Part shown: piece after piece, positions 36,501 through 48,240 of the stretch
Numbering within the stretch: position 1 is the first letter of the stretch
Layout: every line of letters begins with the position of its first letter
Notes under the pieces: model-generated
The model's input: the letters and a program-made list of their open reading frames with translations, nothing else
Told to the model about the DNA's origin: nothing
Database searches by the model: none
Origin: Saccopteryx bilineata
Taxonomy: Eukaryota; Chordata; Mammalia; Chiroptera; Emballonuridae
Reading direction: 5' to 3'
Assembly (NCBI RefSeq): GCF_036850765.1
Contig: NC_089492.1
Coordinates: 69,750,982 to 69,814,981, forward strand
Length of the DNA stretch: 64,000 bases
Made by a program: the position numbers and the translations under genes

Positions 36501-37627
36501 TTGCCAGAGCCATTCTAGCACCTGAGGCAGAGGCCACAGAACCATCCCCAGCGCCTGGGCCATCTTTACTCCAATGGAGCGTCGCTGCGGGAGAGGAAGA
36601 GAGAGAGAGACAGAGAAGAAGGAGAGGGGGAGGAGTGGAGAAGAAAATGGGCACCTCTCCTGTGTGCCCTGGCTGGGAATCGAACCCGGGACTCCTGCAC
36701 ACCAGGCCGACGCTCTATTGCTAAGCCAACTGGCCAGGGCCCTAAATATAAGATCTTAAACAATAAATTACATAGACGAAAACATAGGTACTAAACTCAT
36801 GAACCTTGGCCATAGAGAACATTTTATGAATTTGACTCCAAATGCAAGGGAAGTGAAGGCAAAGATAAGTGAATGAGACTACATCAGAACAAGAAGCTTT
36901 TGCACAGCAAAAAAACAAACAAACTGACAACAAAACAGTCAACTAAATGGGAGATGATATTTTCAAACAACAGCTCAGATAAGGGCCTAATATCCAAAAT
37001 ATACAAAGAACACACAAAACTCAACAACAAACAAGCAAACAATCCAATTAAAAAATGGAAAGAAGATATGAACAGACAATTCTCCCAGGAAGAAATTTAA
37101 ATGGCCAATATAAAAAGATGCTCGTCTTCACTACCTATTAGAAAATGCAAATCAAAACTACAATGAGATACCACCTCACACCTGTTAGATTAGCTATTAT
37201 CAACAAGAAAGGTAACAAGTGTTGGAGAGGCTGTGGAGAAAAAGGAACCCTCATTCACTATTGATGGGAATGTAAAGTAGTACAACCATTATGGAAGAAA
37301 GTATGGTGGTTCTTCAAAAAATTAAGAATAGAACTACCATATGACCCAGCAATCCCTCTACTGGGTATATACCCCCAAAACTCAAAAACATTGGTACGTA
37401 AAGACACATGCAGCCCCATGCTCATTGCAGCATTGTTCACAGTGGCCAAGACATGGAAACAACCAAAAAGCTCTTCAATAGATGACTGGATAAAGAAGAT
37501 GTGGTACATATATACTATGGAATACTACTCAGCCCTACGAAATGATGACATAGGATCATTTACGACAACATGGATGGACCTTGATGACATTATACGGAGT
37601 GAAATAAGTAAATCAGAAAAAAACTAA
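33545..37627 (+). pseudogene. L1-C ORF2p, inactivated with mutated RT active site
   Basis: The ATG follows TATAAA as in L1-A. Endonuclease, RT and C-terminal segments are recognisable in order (SKTPKYTFFSSVCGTFSRIDH in the endonuclease, split here as SKTPKYTF and [34 protein letters not shown]-terminal [13 protein letters not shown]). Stops and frameshifts break it repeatedly. Compared with L1-A, about 85-90 bp is missing near 35,560, between the SPLLFN block and the catalytic motif. The RT motif reads FANDM instead of FADDM, so one catalytic Asp is replaced. A SINE interrupts the C-terminal region. Confidence 0.85.
36373..36740 (-). mobile_element. SINE-A inside L1-C, minus strand
   Basis: Full-length reverse-oriented SINE-A: GAAGCTGGAAACGGGGAGG at the left (tail end) and CAACTGGCCAGGGC at the right (tRNA head). 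The target duplication CCTAAATATAAGAT is perfect at 36359-36372 and 36741-36754. It has a single CCCACCAGGGGGC unit, unlike the copies at 55.7 and 57.2 kb. Confidence 0.93.
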
Positions 37628-37783
37628 AAACTGTATGATTCCATACATAGGTAGGACACAAAATTGAGACTCATGGACATAGATTAGAGTGCTGTGGTTA
37701 CCAGTGAGAGGGGATTGGAAGAGAGGGGGGAAGGGAGGGGCATAAAGAAAACCAAATAAAAGGTGACAGAGGGAAAAAAATGG

Positions 37784-38304
37784 TGCTGGGCAGCTAAGTG
37801 TGTGCTTGCGCTCAGGGTAGGGCAGTTGATTGCAAATTGTAGATTGCATTCCTGCTTGGCAGGAGCTATTGTTTTGTTAATGTATGCTGGAGGAGGGGTC
37901 TTTGTGGGCCCAGGTAGTTTTGTAGGGAGAGCAGAGAGAATGCAGAGTGCTGAAGAAGCCAGTTTTGCAGAGAGTGCGGATGGGGAATCAGAGCTGAGGG
38001 GTTTTGGGAGCCCTACTGAGGCTTGTGAAGGCCTTCGATTCTAGGAGGAACCGGAGAGGATCCTCCTGGTTCTGGAACCAGAGAATGCATTAGGGGCTTT
38101 GGGAGCCCTGAATGAAAGGGAAGTATTTTCCCTGTGTGTTTGCTCGTCAGCTGATGCGAGACTTTAATAAAGGAATGGCACACTATTTTTTGGCTCTATT
38201 GTTTCTTCATCATCTGCCTGAATTCAGTGAGAACCTGCATGGCCATGATGGTGGCGGCCACTGGCCATACAGTAGCCCTGGCCCATTTCTAGTCAGAAGA
38301 AACC
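37784..38304 (+). mobile_element. Divergent LTR related to the 40-43 kb LTR family
   Basis: It starts TGCTGGGCAGCTAAGTG (compare TGTTGGGCAGATAAAATG in the copy at 42337). Its right half aligns with that family: CTTTAATAAAGGAATGG, TTTTTGGCTCTATTGTTTC, GAGAACCTGCATGGCC, GTAGCCCTGGCCC. AATAAA near 38165 fits a polyadenylation signal. The end is uncertain and no target duplication was found, so the insertion may have been rearranged with loss of the L1-C tail. Confidence 0.6.
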
Positions 38305-39954
38305 TGGATTTGGTAAGCAACACATCCAGCTTTTCAGTATGACCATATTCATATATAATGTTCACATATTTGTTAACTATATAGTTCAAGGAGAGTGAAA
38401 AGAACAGAATACTAGGGATATAGCTCTGACCCTTAGAGCTGCCTATAAACTCAGCTATGGCCCCAGTACGTGGGCCATACCTATGCCTATGTTGATCTGA
38501 ATGCATATACATGCTATAACATGGATGTAATCTAAAGTTCTCTGATATATTTTGCCTGATGCAAACAAAATCTTCAGTCTTAAAGCTAAATTTAGCATTC
38601 TAGGCTTCATTCACCTTTTCAATCTTAAAGAGTTAATACATCTCCCTAGGTTACATGGTTTACAAGAGAACGAGGCTTTCAGAAAATATGGTTTGTCATG
38701 TACAATGAGGAATAAATGTGTGAGTCCTAGGTCAGTCCTCACATGCAAGAATATCAAAGAAAAAAATGAATAAACTAAATTTTTGCTTAAATTAGGGCTG
38801 ATTTCTAAATCATAGCAGATGGTTAACTAAGGAGAAGAGATGACTCACCGTATCTATTTAGAGAAAACCAGCGAACAGACTGTTATCCATACTCTTATGA
38901 GTTTGTTTGCTTATGAACTCCAGCCTGAAACATTTACCAAATTTATTAAATCGTCCCACTGTAAAATTGGCTTAGTACAAAAACATGCAGGAAATCACTA
39001 TTAACCAGTCTTTATAATAGAGAGATACATGCACCTACTAAACTAAGGTCCCCAAAACAACATGTTTCCAAGTGGGTTCTCTTCCATGGTACCAGTTGCC
39101 CAAGTCTGCTTTTGTGACTGTGATTTGTCTGTAGTGTCCTCACACCCAAAGGCTGATTTCAGCCCCATGTCAATCAACACAAGGCCCACCTCTATATCAA
39201 TGTCTACTGCAACCCAAGCACACTAAATTCATAAGCAAGTAAGAATGCAGAGCCTGTTGCCCCCAAATTCCTTACCCCCCAGTTCCCCACTTCATATGCT
39301 AATGTGTGCATTTCACCTTGAAGCCCATCTCCCACGGGGTGGGTCAGCCTACCTTGCATTCTTTGTTCCCTCTTCTCAGTTCTCAGGCAGTTACTTTGCA
39401 AAACAATTCATCTTTCTCAAGTTCTACCTCAGACCTAAGTGCCAGCACTCACTGAGGCAGTTAGCACTCAGAGATTTCCAGTCATTGTGCACATTTTAAA
39501 TTCCAAAACATTTTTGATGATGTTTACTCTAAAGGAGTTCCAGTTGTAGAGGCTGAAGAACTGTCACTTAGAATACAAAAGTCAATTGTGTGTTTTCCTC
39601 CATTTTCCTACACCTAACAGGAGTCTAAAATACCTATTCTCTGTATTCTCTATTCTATGCTAACTAGGTATTCACTGGAGTTTAAGAGACTAAATCACAA
39701 CTCATTCTCCTCCAGCTGCCTTGTATTTTATTTCTATAGTTTTGTTGATTATAAGTCAGAATCTAAGAAAAAGAAAGAAGTAGTATGTCAGTTAAAACTT
39801 GTTTTTGCTCTGCCTTTGCAATTGACCTTGACAACACTGTCTTTATATCTATTTTCTTGATGCAACAGAGGCTAATCACTGTCCTCTCTACATCTTCAGT
39901 GTCTGCCGGTACACAATAAATACTCAGCAATGATTTCTGATTGCAGCACAGTTG
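38305..39954. other. No recognised feature
   Basis: Short frames only. No repeat family or gene was recognised. Confidence 0.35.
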
Positions 39955-40147
39955 ATTTTTAAAATTTTTTATTGATTGATTTTTAGAGAGAGGAGAAGGA
40001 AGTGAGAGAAAGAGAGAAACATCAGTTTTGTTCCACTTATTTATGCCATCATAGGTTGATTCTTGTACATGCCTTGACTGGAGATTGAACCCTCAGCCTT
40101 GGCAGATCGGGATGATGCTCTAACCAACTGAGTTACCCAGCCAGGGC
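39955..40147 (-). mobile_element. SINE-D (VES-like), minus strand
   Basis: TTTTTATTGATTGATTTTTA, a GAGA stretch, AACATCAGTTTTGTTCCACT, TGCCTTGACTGGAGATTGAA and CAACTGAGTTACCCAGCCAG are the reverse of a VES-type SINE. Confidence 0.88.
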
Positions 40148-40338
40148 CAACAGTACAGCAACATGAGGATCGGGGCACTGACATCCTGCATAGACAAAAA
40201 TCCATATACAATTTTAATTCCCTCCAAAATTAACTACTATAGCCAACTGTTTTTGTATGTTGTGGATACTAGATACCGTATTCTTACAATAAAGGAAGTT
40301 AGAGAAAATGATATGTTACTAAAAATCATAAGGAAGAG

Positions 40339-41018
40339 TGTAAAGCCAGGAGGCAGGGCCAGGGCCACTATCACAGCAGCCTTCTGGCCTATGCAGGTTC
40401 GCATTGGATTCGGACAGTCGGTAAGGAAACAACGAAGCCAAAAGCAGATGGGCCATAGTCTTTAATCCTAGGTTGCACCCAGCGGGCAAGTAAAAACACA
40501 CACTGGGCTCCAAAACCCAATCACATTCAGTGCTCACAAAGCCACTGACTTATCCGAGTTTCCTAGAATCAAAGGTTTCTAGCTCACCAGCCTTATTCTC
40601 CTCAGTTCCCCATCTCCTTCCTTATCCCAGATACAAACTCTGCACAAACTGGCATCTCACTCAGCACTCTGCCATCTTGGCTGCTTTTCCTGGCCTCCTC
40701 CACATGGCCTCCTTCCGCTGCTGGCTCTACTTTCTCTGCTCTCTCATGCTAACCTCAGGAACCAAGAGCCAAGTCCCGTTCTGCCTCCATTTTATAGTGT
40801 AGAAATCCAAACCCCTAATCCAATATACATAATAGGGAAGTCTCTAATACAAAGTCACTTCTCTGAGGCATGATAGGACTGTACCACCTCACACCAAAAA
40901 GGGTGGGACAGGCTTAATCCCAAAACCAAGCCTCAGGCTACAATTTTCCACACATTAATATCACCTGGGCAACGGCCTCTCCAACAAAGTGAGCATAATA
41001 CATTTTATCTGCCCAACA
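40339..41018 (-). mobile_element. Solo LTR 1 (bat ERV family), minus strand
   Basis: 680 bp, reading TGTAAAGCCAGGAGG to ATCTGCCCAACA on the plus strand. It is bounded by a 5-bp duplication AAGAG (40334-40338 and 41019-41023). On the minus strand it begins TGTTGGGCAGATAAAATG and ends in TTTACA. No internal retroviral sequence is adjacent, so it is a solo LTR. The frames crossing it are non-coding LTR sequence. Confidence 0.87.
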
Positions 41019-41364
41019 AAGAGAAAATACATGTAGAGTATTTACTGAAAAAAAAAAATCTGTGTGTAAGTGGACCCGTGTAGTTCAAATCCTTGTTGTT
41101 TGGGGGTCAGTTCTAATTTTTATTTTAAATAATAATAATCACACTGTCAATGCCTTAGAAAAGTGTAAGCAGGCAAATATGGGCATGGATTTGACTTGCC
41201 TGCCACAAGTTATAGTATTTTGAATAGTTCTTGTTTTGTGCCTGTGGGTCCCTGTGAGTTTTGTTGCATGTTTGCAGAGAAGGTATACTCCCTCCCTCCC
41301 CTAGTCCCCACAGTCACCTAGATGGCTGCATTTTTACACTGATGCTCCTATCTCATTTGGAGGG

Positions 41365-42085
41365 AGTAAAGCCAGGAGCCACGGCCACCACTATCAAAGC
41401 AGCCTGGTCCATGCAGGTTCGCATTGGATTCGGACAGTCGGTAAAGAAACAACGGAGCCACAAACTGGTGGGCCATAGTCTTTAATTCTAGCTTGCACCC
41501 GGCAGGCAAGTAAAAACATACACTGGGCTCCAAAACCCACTCACATTCAGTGCTCACAAAGCCACTGACTTATCCGAGTTTCCTAGAATCAAAGGTTTCT
41601 AGCTCACCAGACTTATTCTCCTCAGTTCCCCATCTCCTTCCTTATCCCAGATACAAACTCTACACAAACTGGCATCTCACTCAGCACTCCGCCATCTTGG
41701 CTGCTTCTCCTGGCCTACTCCACGTGGCCTCCTTCTGCTCTCTGCTCTGCTCTCTCTGCTCTCTCATGCTAATCATCCCAGGAACCAAGAGAGCAAGCTC
41801 TCGTTCTGCCCCCATTTTATAGTGTAGATTCAAAACCTTTAATCCAATATACAAAATAGGGAAGTCTCTAATACAAAGTCACTTCTCTGAGGCATAATTG
41901 GATTGTACCACCCCACATCAAAAAGGGTAGGAAAGGCTTAATCCCAAAACCAAGCCCCAGGCTACAAGGATTCTGCCTGCCTTTAGCCCACCCCCAACAC
42001 ACATTAATATCACCTGGGCGACGGCCTCCTCGTGGGCAGTGTAATCTTTAACAAAGTGAGCATAATACATTTTATCTGCCCAACA
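41365..42085 (-). mobile_element. Solo LTR 2 of the same family, minus strand
   Basis: 721 bp, closely similar to the copy at 40339, including GTTCGCATTGGATTCGGACA and CACCTGGGCGACGGCC. It is bounded by its own 5-bp duplication GAGGG (41360-41364 and 42086-42090). It keeps a CTTTAGCCCACCCCCAACAC stretch that the 40339 copy lacks. Confidence 0.87.
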
Positions 42086-42336
42086 GAGGGATTGAGCTAA
42101 CTTGCCAGCGTGTGGGCTCATCCACATGACTCCCCTGCAGAAAAACATAAAGCAGATTGTTCTGTTTTTTAACAGTGTTTGAGATGAGCTTGTCTTTCTC
42201 TTCTCTTTTCCAATTCCTTGATGACTTCCATTAATCCCAATTAACATTATGTATAACATACAATTTCCAAGATCTCAGAGGTAGTCCTATCACATGTTAC
42301 GGCCTCTGTCCCTACTTCTTTATGTGAGTGTGGGGA

Positions 42337-43031
42337 TGTTGGGCAGATAAAATGTATTATGCTCACTTTGTTAAAAATAGGCGCTGCCCACGTGAGGCTG
42401 TCGCCCAGGTGATATTAATGTGTGTTGAGACTCCTTGTAGCCTGGGGCTTGGTTTTGGGATTAAGCCTTTCCCACCCTTTTTTGATGTGGGGTGGTACAA
42501 TCCAATCATGCCTCAGAGAAGTGACTTTGTATTAGAGACTTCCCTATTTTGTATATTGGATTAAGAGTTTGGATTTCTACACTATAAAATAGGGAAGGAG
42601 CGGGAGCTTGCGCTTGGTTCCTGAGATTAGCAAGAGAGAGCAGAGGAGAACAGAGAAAGGCCACGTGGAGGAGGCCAGGAGAAGCAGCCAAGATGGCGGA
42701 GTACTGAGTGAGAAGCCAGTTCGTGTAGAGTTTGTATCTGGGATAAGGAAGGAGATGGGGAACTGAGGAGAATAAGTCTGGTGAGCTAGAAACCTTTGAT
42801 TCTAGGAAACTCAGATAAGTCAGTGGCTTTGTGAGCACTGAATGTGATTGGGTTTTGGAGCCCAGTGTGTATGTTTTTACTTGCCCGCCGGGTGCAAGCT
42901 AGAATTAAAGACTATGGCCCATCAGTTTTTGGCTCCGTTGTTTCTTTATCGACTGTCCGAATCCAATGCGAACCTGCATAGGCCAGAAGGCTGCTGTGAT
43001 AGTGGCCCTGGCCTTGCCTCCTGGCTTTACA
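42337..43031 (+). mobile_element. Solo LTR 3 of the same family, plus strand
   Basis: 695 bp, inverse orientation to the two previous copies: TGTTGGGCAGATAAAATG to CTGGCTTTACA. It is bounded by 5-bp duplication GGGGA (42332-42336 and 43032-43036). A CTATAAAATAGGG TATA-like motif is near 42584 and AATTAAAGAC, a weak polyadenylation signal, near 42902. Its 3' quarter is the part shared with the 37784 LTR. Confidence 0.88.
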
Positions 43032-43036
43032 GGGGA

Positions 43037-44986
43037 CCTGGAAGTGTCCTCCCTAATGTGAATTTCATGGGTCCATCAGCTTGAGCAGGTAGGTAGATGT
43101 TTGCTGTTTCTACAGTTTAGAGAGAAAGGACATTATCAAGAAAATTGAAAGACATTTAGGTTGAAGAATTGAATTAAAAGATAACTTGTATCGTGGTGAA
43201 ATTTCTGATTAAAGTCAAAAGAGTCTTGAGCCAGGTACCGTAACAAATCAAAGACTGGGGAGCAGAGATATTTGAGAGCAGGAAGGTATTGATTTAAGAT
43301 AAAAATCACAGAAAAATATTAATAAAGAGAGGACCAATGTAAAGAAGGTATGAACACAATTACCAATTATAGTGAAGTCATGCTGAGAACAATGCCAAAT
43401 ATATCAAGTTACCTGGTTAATGTAGATGATGAGCCAGATAGTAAATAATCCAGATAAAATGTACACTTCAGCATTTTAAATTTTAAGCTGTTGTCTCCCA
43501 AGGGGAGAACTAAACAATCATCACTAACATGAATTAATATGAATAGGAATGTTACAGTATGAAAAACAGTTCTGATATTATAAGGAACATGGTTTATAAG
43601 AGATGGGTTTTAATGGAATTAAATTTCAAGTGTTCCCCAGAAAGGTAATTTTTAAAAAGTTGTTCTTTCAAGCAAGTCAAGTGTATCATGAGTAAAATAA
43701 ACTCACCCTAAAAGGAATGGCAATACTGATTGATTAGTAAACTTTACTTCTCTGGTCCTTGTCCAATTGCCAGAGAGGCTCATTCTCATAATCTCACCCG
43801 CAAAGGAGAAAAGGATTAGGAAATAATTTGATGTATGCTTTGCTGAAAAGAACCATTTCCCTTAAGAAGTACCTTGAAGAATTCATAGAAAGAAGACAGA
43901 CTGTCCATCTGACAAGGGGTTAGGGCAAAGACTCTCTCTGTAAAACTAAAGGTATATTTCTAATAACAGTATACTGGTCAACATTCTATACCATGCAGTG
44001 ATTAGATAAACATTGTTTTTGTTCATTTATAAATCTTGATCCTGTCAGGTGCCAAGTCACTGGTGACTGTCTATAGGAATTATATGCACTTACGAAGATT
44101 TATTTGTCTAATCTTTTGAAAATCAAGCTAAATTTTTATATCACATCAACTAGTTCAAACTTAAGTAGTTGCTTATAAAAACTGCATATGCACCCAAGTA
44201 TTTATCAATCTAAACAGAGTTTTAAGACGTGTAGAAATGGTTGAAGCTTGGATTATAATTCTGGGGAAACATAGAAGAAATACTAATAATATATTAGAGC
44301 TATCTAGATATCCAGTGAGCAGCAAGACCAAAATGAACCTGTATGAACCTCTCTGGATCTTCCATAGAGAACCCTGAAGACCAGATGAAAACCTGGAAAT
44401 CAGAAGAGCAAATTTAACCATATAGAATTACAAGATAAGAATAATCGCCTAACTGTAATGAATATGGGAGAATTATAAAAGAAACACGATATAGCCATGA
44501 GCACAGCCATGTAGGCATGAAATATATCAACCTAGCCAGTTATAATGCCTGTATATATGTATCAAGATTTGTTACAAGTGTAAATGTTTTAAAAGGCTTA
44601 GTTTTTATTGTATTAGGTATTATCAAGGATTTAATTTTTGGTGGTTTGTAGTTATAAAAATTTGATTATGTTTTTACTATTTGTTATTTGGAGGCATGGT
44701 CTTCCTTGTATTCAATGAAATGCCACATTCTCCCACCTGATGGCAGCCATGGCTTAGAAACCACAGGAGTATTGAAAATAGTGCCTTCCAGTGCTGTGAA
44801 TCTCAAAGGACAAGTGCAACAACGCAAGCTTCGGAACAGATAACTGGTAAACCACAGCAGTCTAGTTTTGTAATACATGGTACCAAATCTGGGATTTCAT
44901 GAAACTATGTAAGACGTAGAGATGAGCAATGTAAAAAGAAAAGTACTGATTTTTGTCTTATGTTTTATTGGGAATACTGATTACTG
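43037..44986. other. No recognised feature
   Basis: Nearly 2 kb of AT-rich, apparently unique DNA. Short frames only. Confidence 0.4.
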
Positions 44987-45309
44987 TTTCTTTTCTTTTC
45001 TTTTCTTTTTTTTTACAGAGACAGAGGGAGTCAGAGAGGGGGATAAATAGGGACAGACAGACAGGAACAAAGAGAGATGAGAAGCATCAATCATTAATTT
45101 TTCATTGCGACACCTTAGTTGTTCATTGATTGCTTTCTCATATCTGCCTTGACCATGGGCCTTCAGCAGACCGAGTAACCCCTTGCTCAAGCCAGCGACC
45201 TTGGGTCCAAGCTGGTGAGCTTTGCTCCAACCAGATAAGCCTGTGCTCAAGCTGGCGACCTCGGGGTCTTGAACCTGGGTCCTCTGCATCCCAGTCCAAT
45301 GCTCTATCC

Positions 45310-46025
45310 CAGGGGTCCCCAAACTATGGCCTACGAGCCGCATGCAGCTCCCTAAGGCCATTTACCTGGCCCCTGCTGCACTTCCAGAAGGGGCCCCTTT
45401 TTCATTGGTGGTCAGTAAGAGGAGCACAGGATGCATCCTGTGCTCCTGGAGTATTGTATGTGGCGGCGCCACAAAGCACTGCGTGGCTCATGTACAATAC
45501 TGCTTCCGGTAATGCAGGATGCAGGCGTCATGGCTCCAGAAGCGCATCATATGACGCACATCCGGTCTGCGGCTGCAGCGCCCCACATTTTTTTTTCTTT
45601 TTTTTTACAGAGACAGGAGAGAGTCGGAGAGAGTCAGAGAGAGGGATAGACAGCGACAGACAGACAGGAACGGAGAGATGAGAAGCATCAATCATTAGTT
45701 TTTCGTTGCGCATTACAACACCTTAGTTGTTCATTGATTGCTTTCTCATATGTGCTTTGACTGCGGGCCTTCAGCAGACCGAGTGACCACTTGCTTGAGC
45801 CAGTGACCGGCTCAAGCTGGTGAGCTTTTGCTCAAACCAGATGAGCCCGTGCTCAAGCTGGTGATCTCAGGGTCTCAAACCAGGATCTTCCGCATCCCAG
45901 TCCGATGTTCTAACCACTGTGTCACCGCCTGGTCAAGCCCCACTTTTTTTTTTTTATAGTCCAGCCCTCCAACGGTCTGAGGGACAGTGAACTGGCCCCC
46001 TGTGTAAAAAGTTTGGGGATGCCTG
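45310..46025. mobile_element. Non-autonomous hAT, inserted in a SINE and itself split by a SINE
   Basis: The ends are CAGGGGTCCCCAAACTATGG and AGTTTGGGGATGCCTG, a clear inverted repeat. The flanks are CTCTATCC (45302-45309) and CTTATCC (46026-46032), an 8-bp duplication with one base lost. The interior (AAGGCCATTTACCTGGCCC, CGCGTGGC-like GC-rich DNA) is non-coding. SINE-C at 45588-45936 interrupts it. Confidence 0.9.
45588..45936 (-). mobile_element. Inner SINE-C within the hAT
   Basis: A full minus-strand SINE-C with a GAGA-rich tail at the left and a CACCGCCTGGTCA tRNA head at the right. The flanks GCCCCACA (45580-45587) and GCCCCAC (45937-45943) show its own target duplication. It is the youngest of the three nested insertions. 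Confidence 0.92.
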
Positions 46026-46226
46026 CTTATCCACTGCACCACTGCCTGGTCAGGCCTGATTACTGTTTCTAAAGTTAAAGAAAATCATTTAAAATGGGAT
46101 CATACTCACAAATGGATTAATTGTCATCAAATATGCAAATAAGGAACAGAAGAATTTCAAGGCATTTCTCTGGAATCAAGTTTTAAATTGATCATTTTTT
46201 TTTGAACTGCTTAAAAATAAGAATAA

Positions 46227-46437
46227 GCCTGGCCTGTGGTGGCGCAGTGGATGGAGCGTCGACCTGGAAATGCTGAGGTTGCCGGTTTGAAACCCTGGGC
46301 TTGCCTGGTCAAGGCACATATGGGAGTTGATGCTTCCAGCTCCTCCCCCACTTCTCTCTCTCTGTCTCTCCTCTCTGTCTCTCCCTCTCCTCTCTAAAAT
46401 GAATAAATAAAAAATAAAAAAAAAATAAAGATTAAAA
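46227..46437 (+). mobile_element. SINE-B
   Basis: The head GCCTGGCCTGTGGTGGCGC, then GGTTTGAAACCC, GTCAAGGCACATATGGG and a CT run followed by AAAATGAATAAATAAA. The target duplication AAAAATAAGAATAA is at 46213-46226 and about 46437-46450. Confidence 0.92.
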
Positions 46438-46630
46438 AAAAATAAGAATAATATCGTAATCATTTTGGTTCCCCTACCCCCCAAACATTGCCTAGTACCT
46501 ATAGATAGTCAATAAGTATTTCTTCAGCAAAAACAAGCTGAAGATGCATTCAGTTTTTCATGGATATGAAAATTATGTAAAATTCCAATCACCTCTATCC
46601 TCCCATCTTTGCAATTGTTGTAAATGAATG

Positions 46631-46745
46631 TTAGCATTTATTTACCCACTCAACAAAAGTATTAAAGACTTATCACATGTCAGTCACTTGTTAGGTTTAA
46701 GGATGAACAATACCAGGTTCCTGCCCTCAGGGAATTAATGTGTGA
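46631..46745 (-). mobile_element. L2 3' end fossil, minus strand
   Basis: The plus strand reads TTTACCCACTCAAC, CTTATCACATGTCAGTCACT, GATGAACAATACCAGG and CCTGCCCTCAGGGAATTAA, the inverse of the L2 3' end in order. Confidence 0.6.
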
Positions 46746-48049
46746 ATGGAGAAGAGACTTGTACGCAAATAATTTGTTTCTAAATAAATAAAAATTTGTA
46801 AATACTTATAGATACACACTTATATAAACTGCTGTGGGAGCAGAGACACTGGGGCGATCAAGTTTAACCAGGGGCAGGTTTTAAGAGTCTTCATAAAAAA
46901 AGTACCATTGAGCCATTTTGCAACCTGTTCACCTAACCATCAAAATACATGCCTCTCTCAGCAATGTAAAATATCAGAACCATGGCACTCAACAGAGAAA
47001 ATATTGAATTTGAAGTCAGCTAGCTCCTGTTAAAATTCAGACTAACAAAAGTGAGATTCAGCGGAGATGCCAAGTGTGTGGAAGATATGATCTCTTTTAC
47101 TGGACTAGGGAATGGTGCAGGTGTGGGTCAGGTGCAGAATGGATTTGTCTCCCACATGCCTCTCAGTCCAGATCAACAGCTGCACAGGTAGGATGTCCTC
47201 AACCCACGTGGGTCATTAAGGAGAGCCGACCTAGAGTCCCCCAGAGCCCTCATAGAAGCTGCTCCTCCTCAGGGATCCCTCTGCTTCCAATCCTTCCCTC
47301 ATCACCTCCTCAGTCAAGGCTGCTCCTGAAAAGCTCTAACAGGGATCAGCATCTTGTCTCTCACTCCTGGGCCCCGAGACTTCCAGCTTCTACCCTCCTC
47401 TCTGCACTGTTTACGTGGAGTTGATGGAAGAGAGATTTAAGGATGGTCTGTATCTCTTCTCCAAGTCAGAGTCCAGTTCTCTGACACACAGATTTCAGTG
47501 GCTTGACTTCTGTGAATACAGCTTTCTGTCTGACCCTTACATTGTTTATTTAGTTCTGTTGGTAAATACTGGGGCTAGCGCTCACAGTCATCCCCCAAAC
47601 TTAGCACTCTCAGCTACCAGGAGCTAAAAATAAGATGGCCTCGCAGGCGTTTCAACAAATGCTGACATTTAAACAGACTCTCTCTTCCTTTATTCTAAAA
47701 ATTCAAAAATAAGGTCCAGGCAATTCGTTTTCACATAGTTAAGTACACTTCAGCTAAAAATAATATGATGTTTTAATATCTATAGCTTAGGTTTCTCTCC
47801 CAAGTGAAAATATTCTGACTTCTTGTGGCCCCATTGTGATAAACATCCCTTAGGGACATTGATCCATAGATATATGAGTACTTTATTTTAAATGTGAATC
47901 CTCCTCATGAAAAAAAAAAAACACGTATTTTTATTGGCCAATAAAATTCTCTTACGCTCTCAATGATCTTCCCCTCTCCAGTGTAAGTCCTTATTAGGAA
48001 AAGTGAGAAGAGAACTGACATTATTTGGTCTCTGTTCTGTTACAGCCAT
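46746..48049. other. No recognised feature
   Basis: A 116-codon frame (47,074-47,424) lies in a GC-richer patch but shows no domain, and the patch has no repeat I recognise. Confidence 0.35.
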
Positions 48050-48240
48050 CAGCCAAGCAATTTCCACACATCGCCTCCTCCAGGCCTCATAACAAATCTC
48101 TTAGAAAGAGGTTAATTATCTCCACTTCCCCGAGGAGAAAACAGACTTGGTGGATTAAATAACATTTCAGAGATCCCAGAGCTGAGACAGAGTCAATGCT
48201 GGGATTTGAGCCCTGGCTGATCTGATTTTAAAGCTTAACT
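48050..48240 (-). mobile_element. MIR fossil, minus strand
   Basis: The order TTAATTATCTCCACTTCCCC, GAGGAGAAAACAGACTTGG, GAGATCCCAGAGCTGAGACA and GCTGGGATTTGAGCCCTGGC is the inverse of the MIR core. Confidence 0.75.

Larger units (their letters stand above)
33469..37783 (+). mobile_element. L1-C: L1 containing ORF2, 5'-truncated before ORF2
   Basis: It begins just upstream of ORF2 (AAAGAAAAGAGAAGAACC, which matches the L1-A inter-ORF end) and runs through ORF2 to the G-rich part of the 3' UTR. It closely parallels L1-A. It is interrupted by a SINE-A at 36373-36740. The 3' end stops abruptly after GGTGACAGAGGGAAAAAAA, where an LTR begins. The remaining L1-A-like 3' UTR is missing. Confidence 0.87.
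45002..46055 (-). mobile_element. Outer SINE-C, split by a hAT
   Basis: The minus-strand SINE-C body runs 45002-45309 and its last tRNA-head bases resume at 46026-46055 (ATCCACTGCACCACTGCCTG, GTCAGG). A 15-bp target duplication, CTGATTACTGTTTCT, lies at 44987-45001 and 46056-46070. The interior is the hAT at 45310-46025. Confidence 0.92.

Noticed and set aside
33469..37783. Treating L1-B and L1-C as one twin-primed L1
   Set aside because: L1-C contains the whole of ORF2 to the 3' UTR on its own, overlapping the region already present in L1-B.
40530..42838. Nearly identical 90-110 codon frames repeated three times (MLTKPLTYPSFLESK...)
   Set aside because: They lie inside three copies of one LTR and mirror each other by orientation. 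This is LTR sequence, not a gene family.
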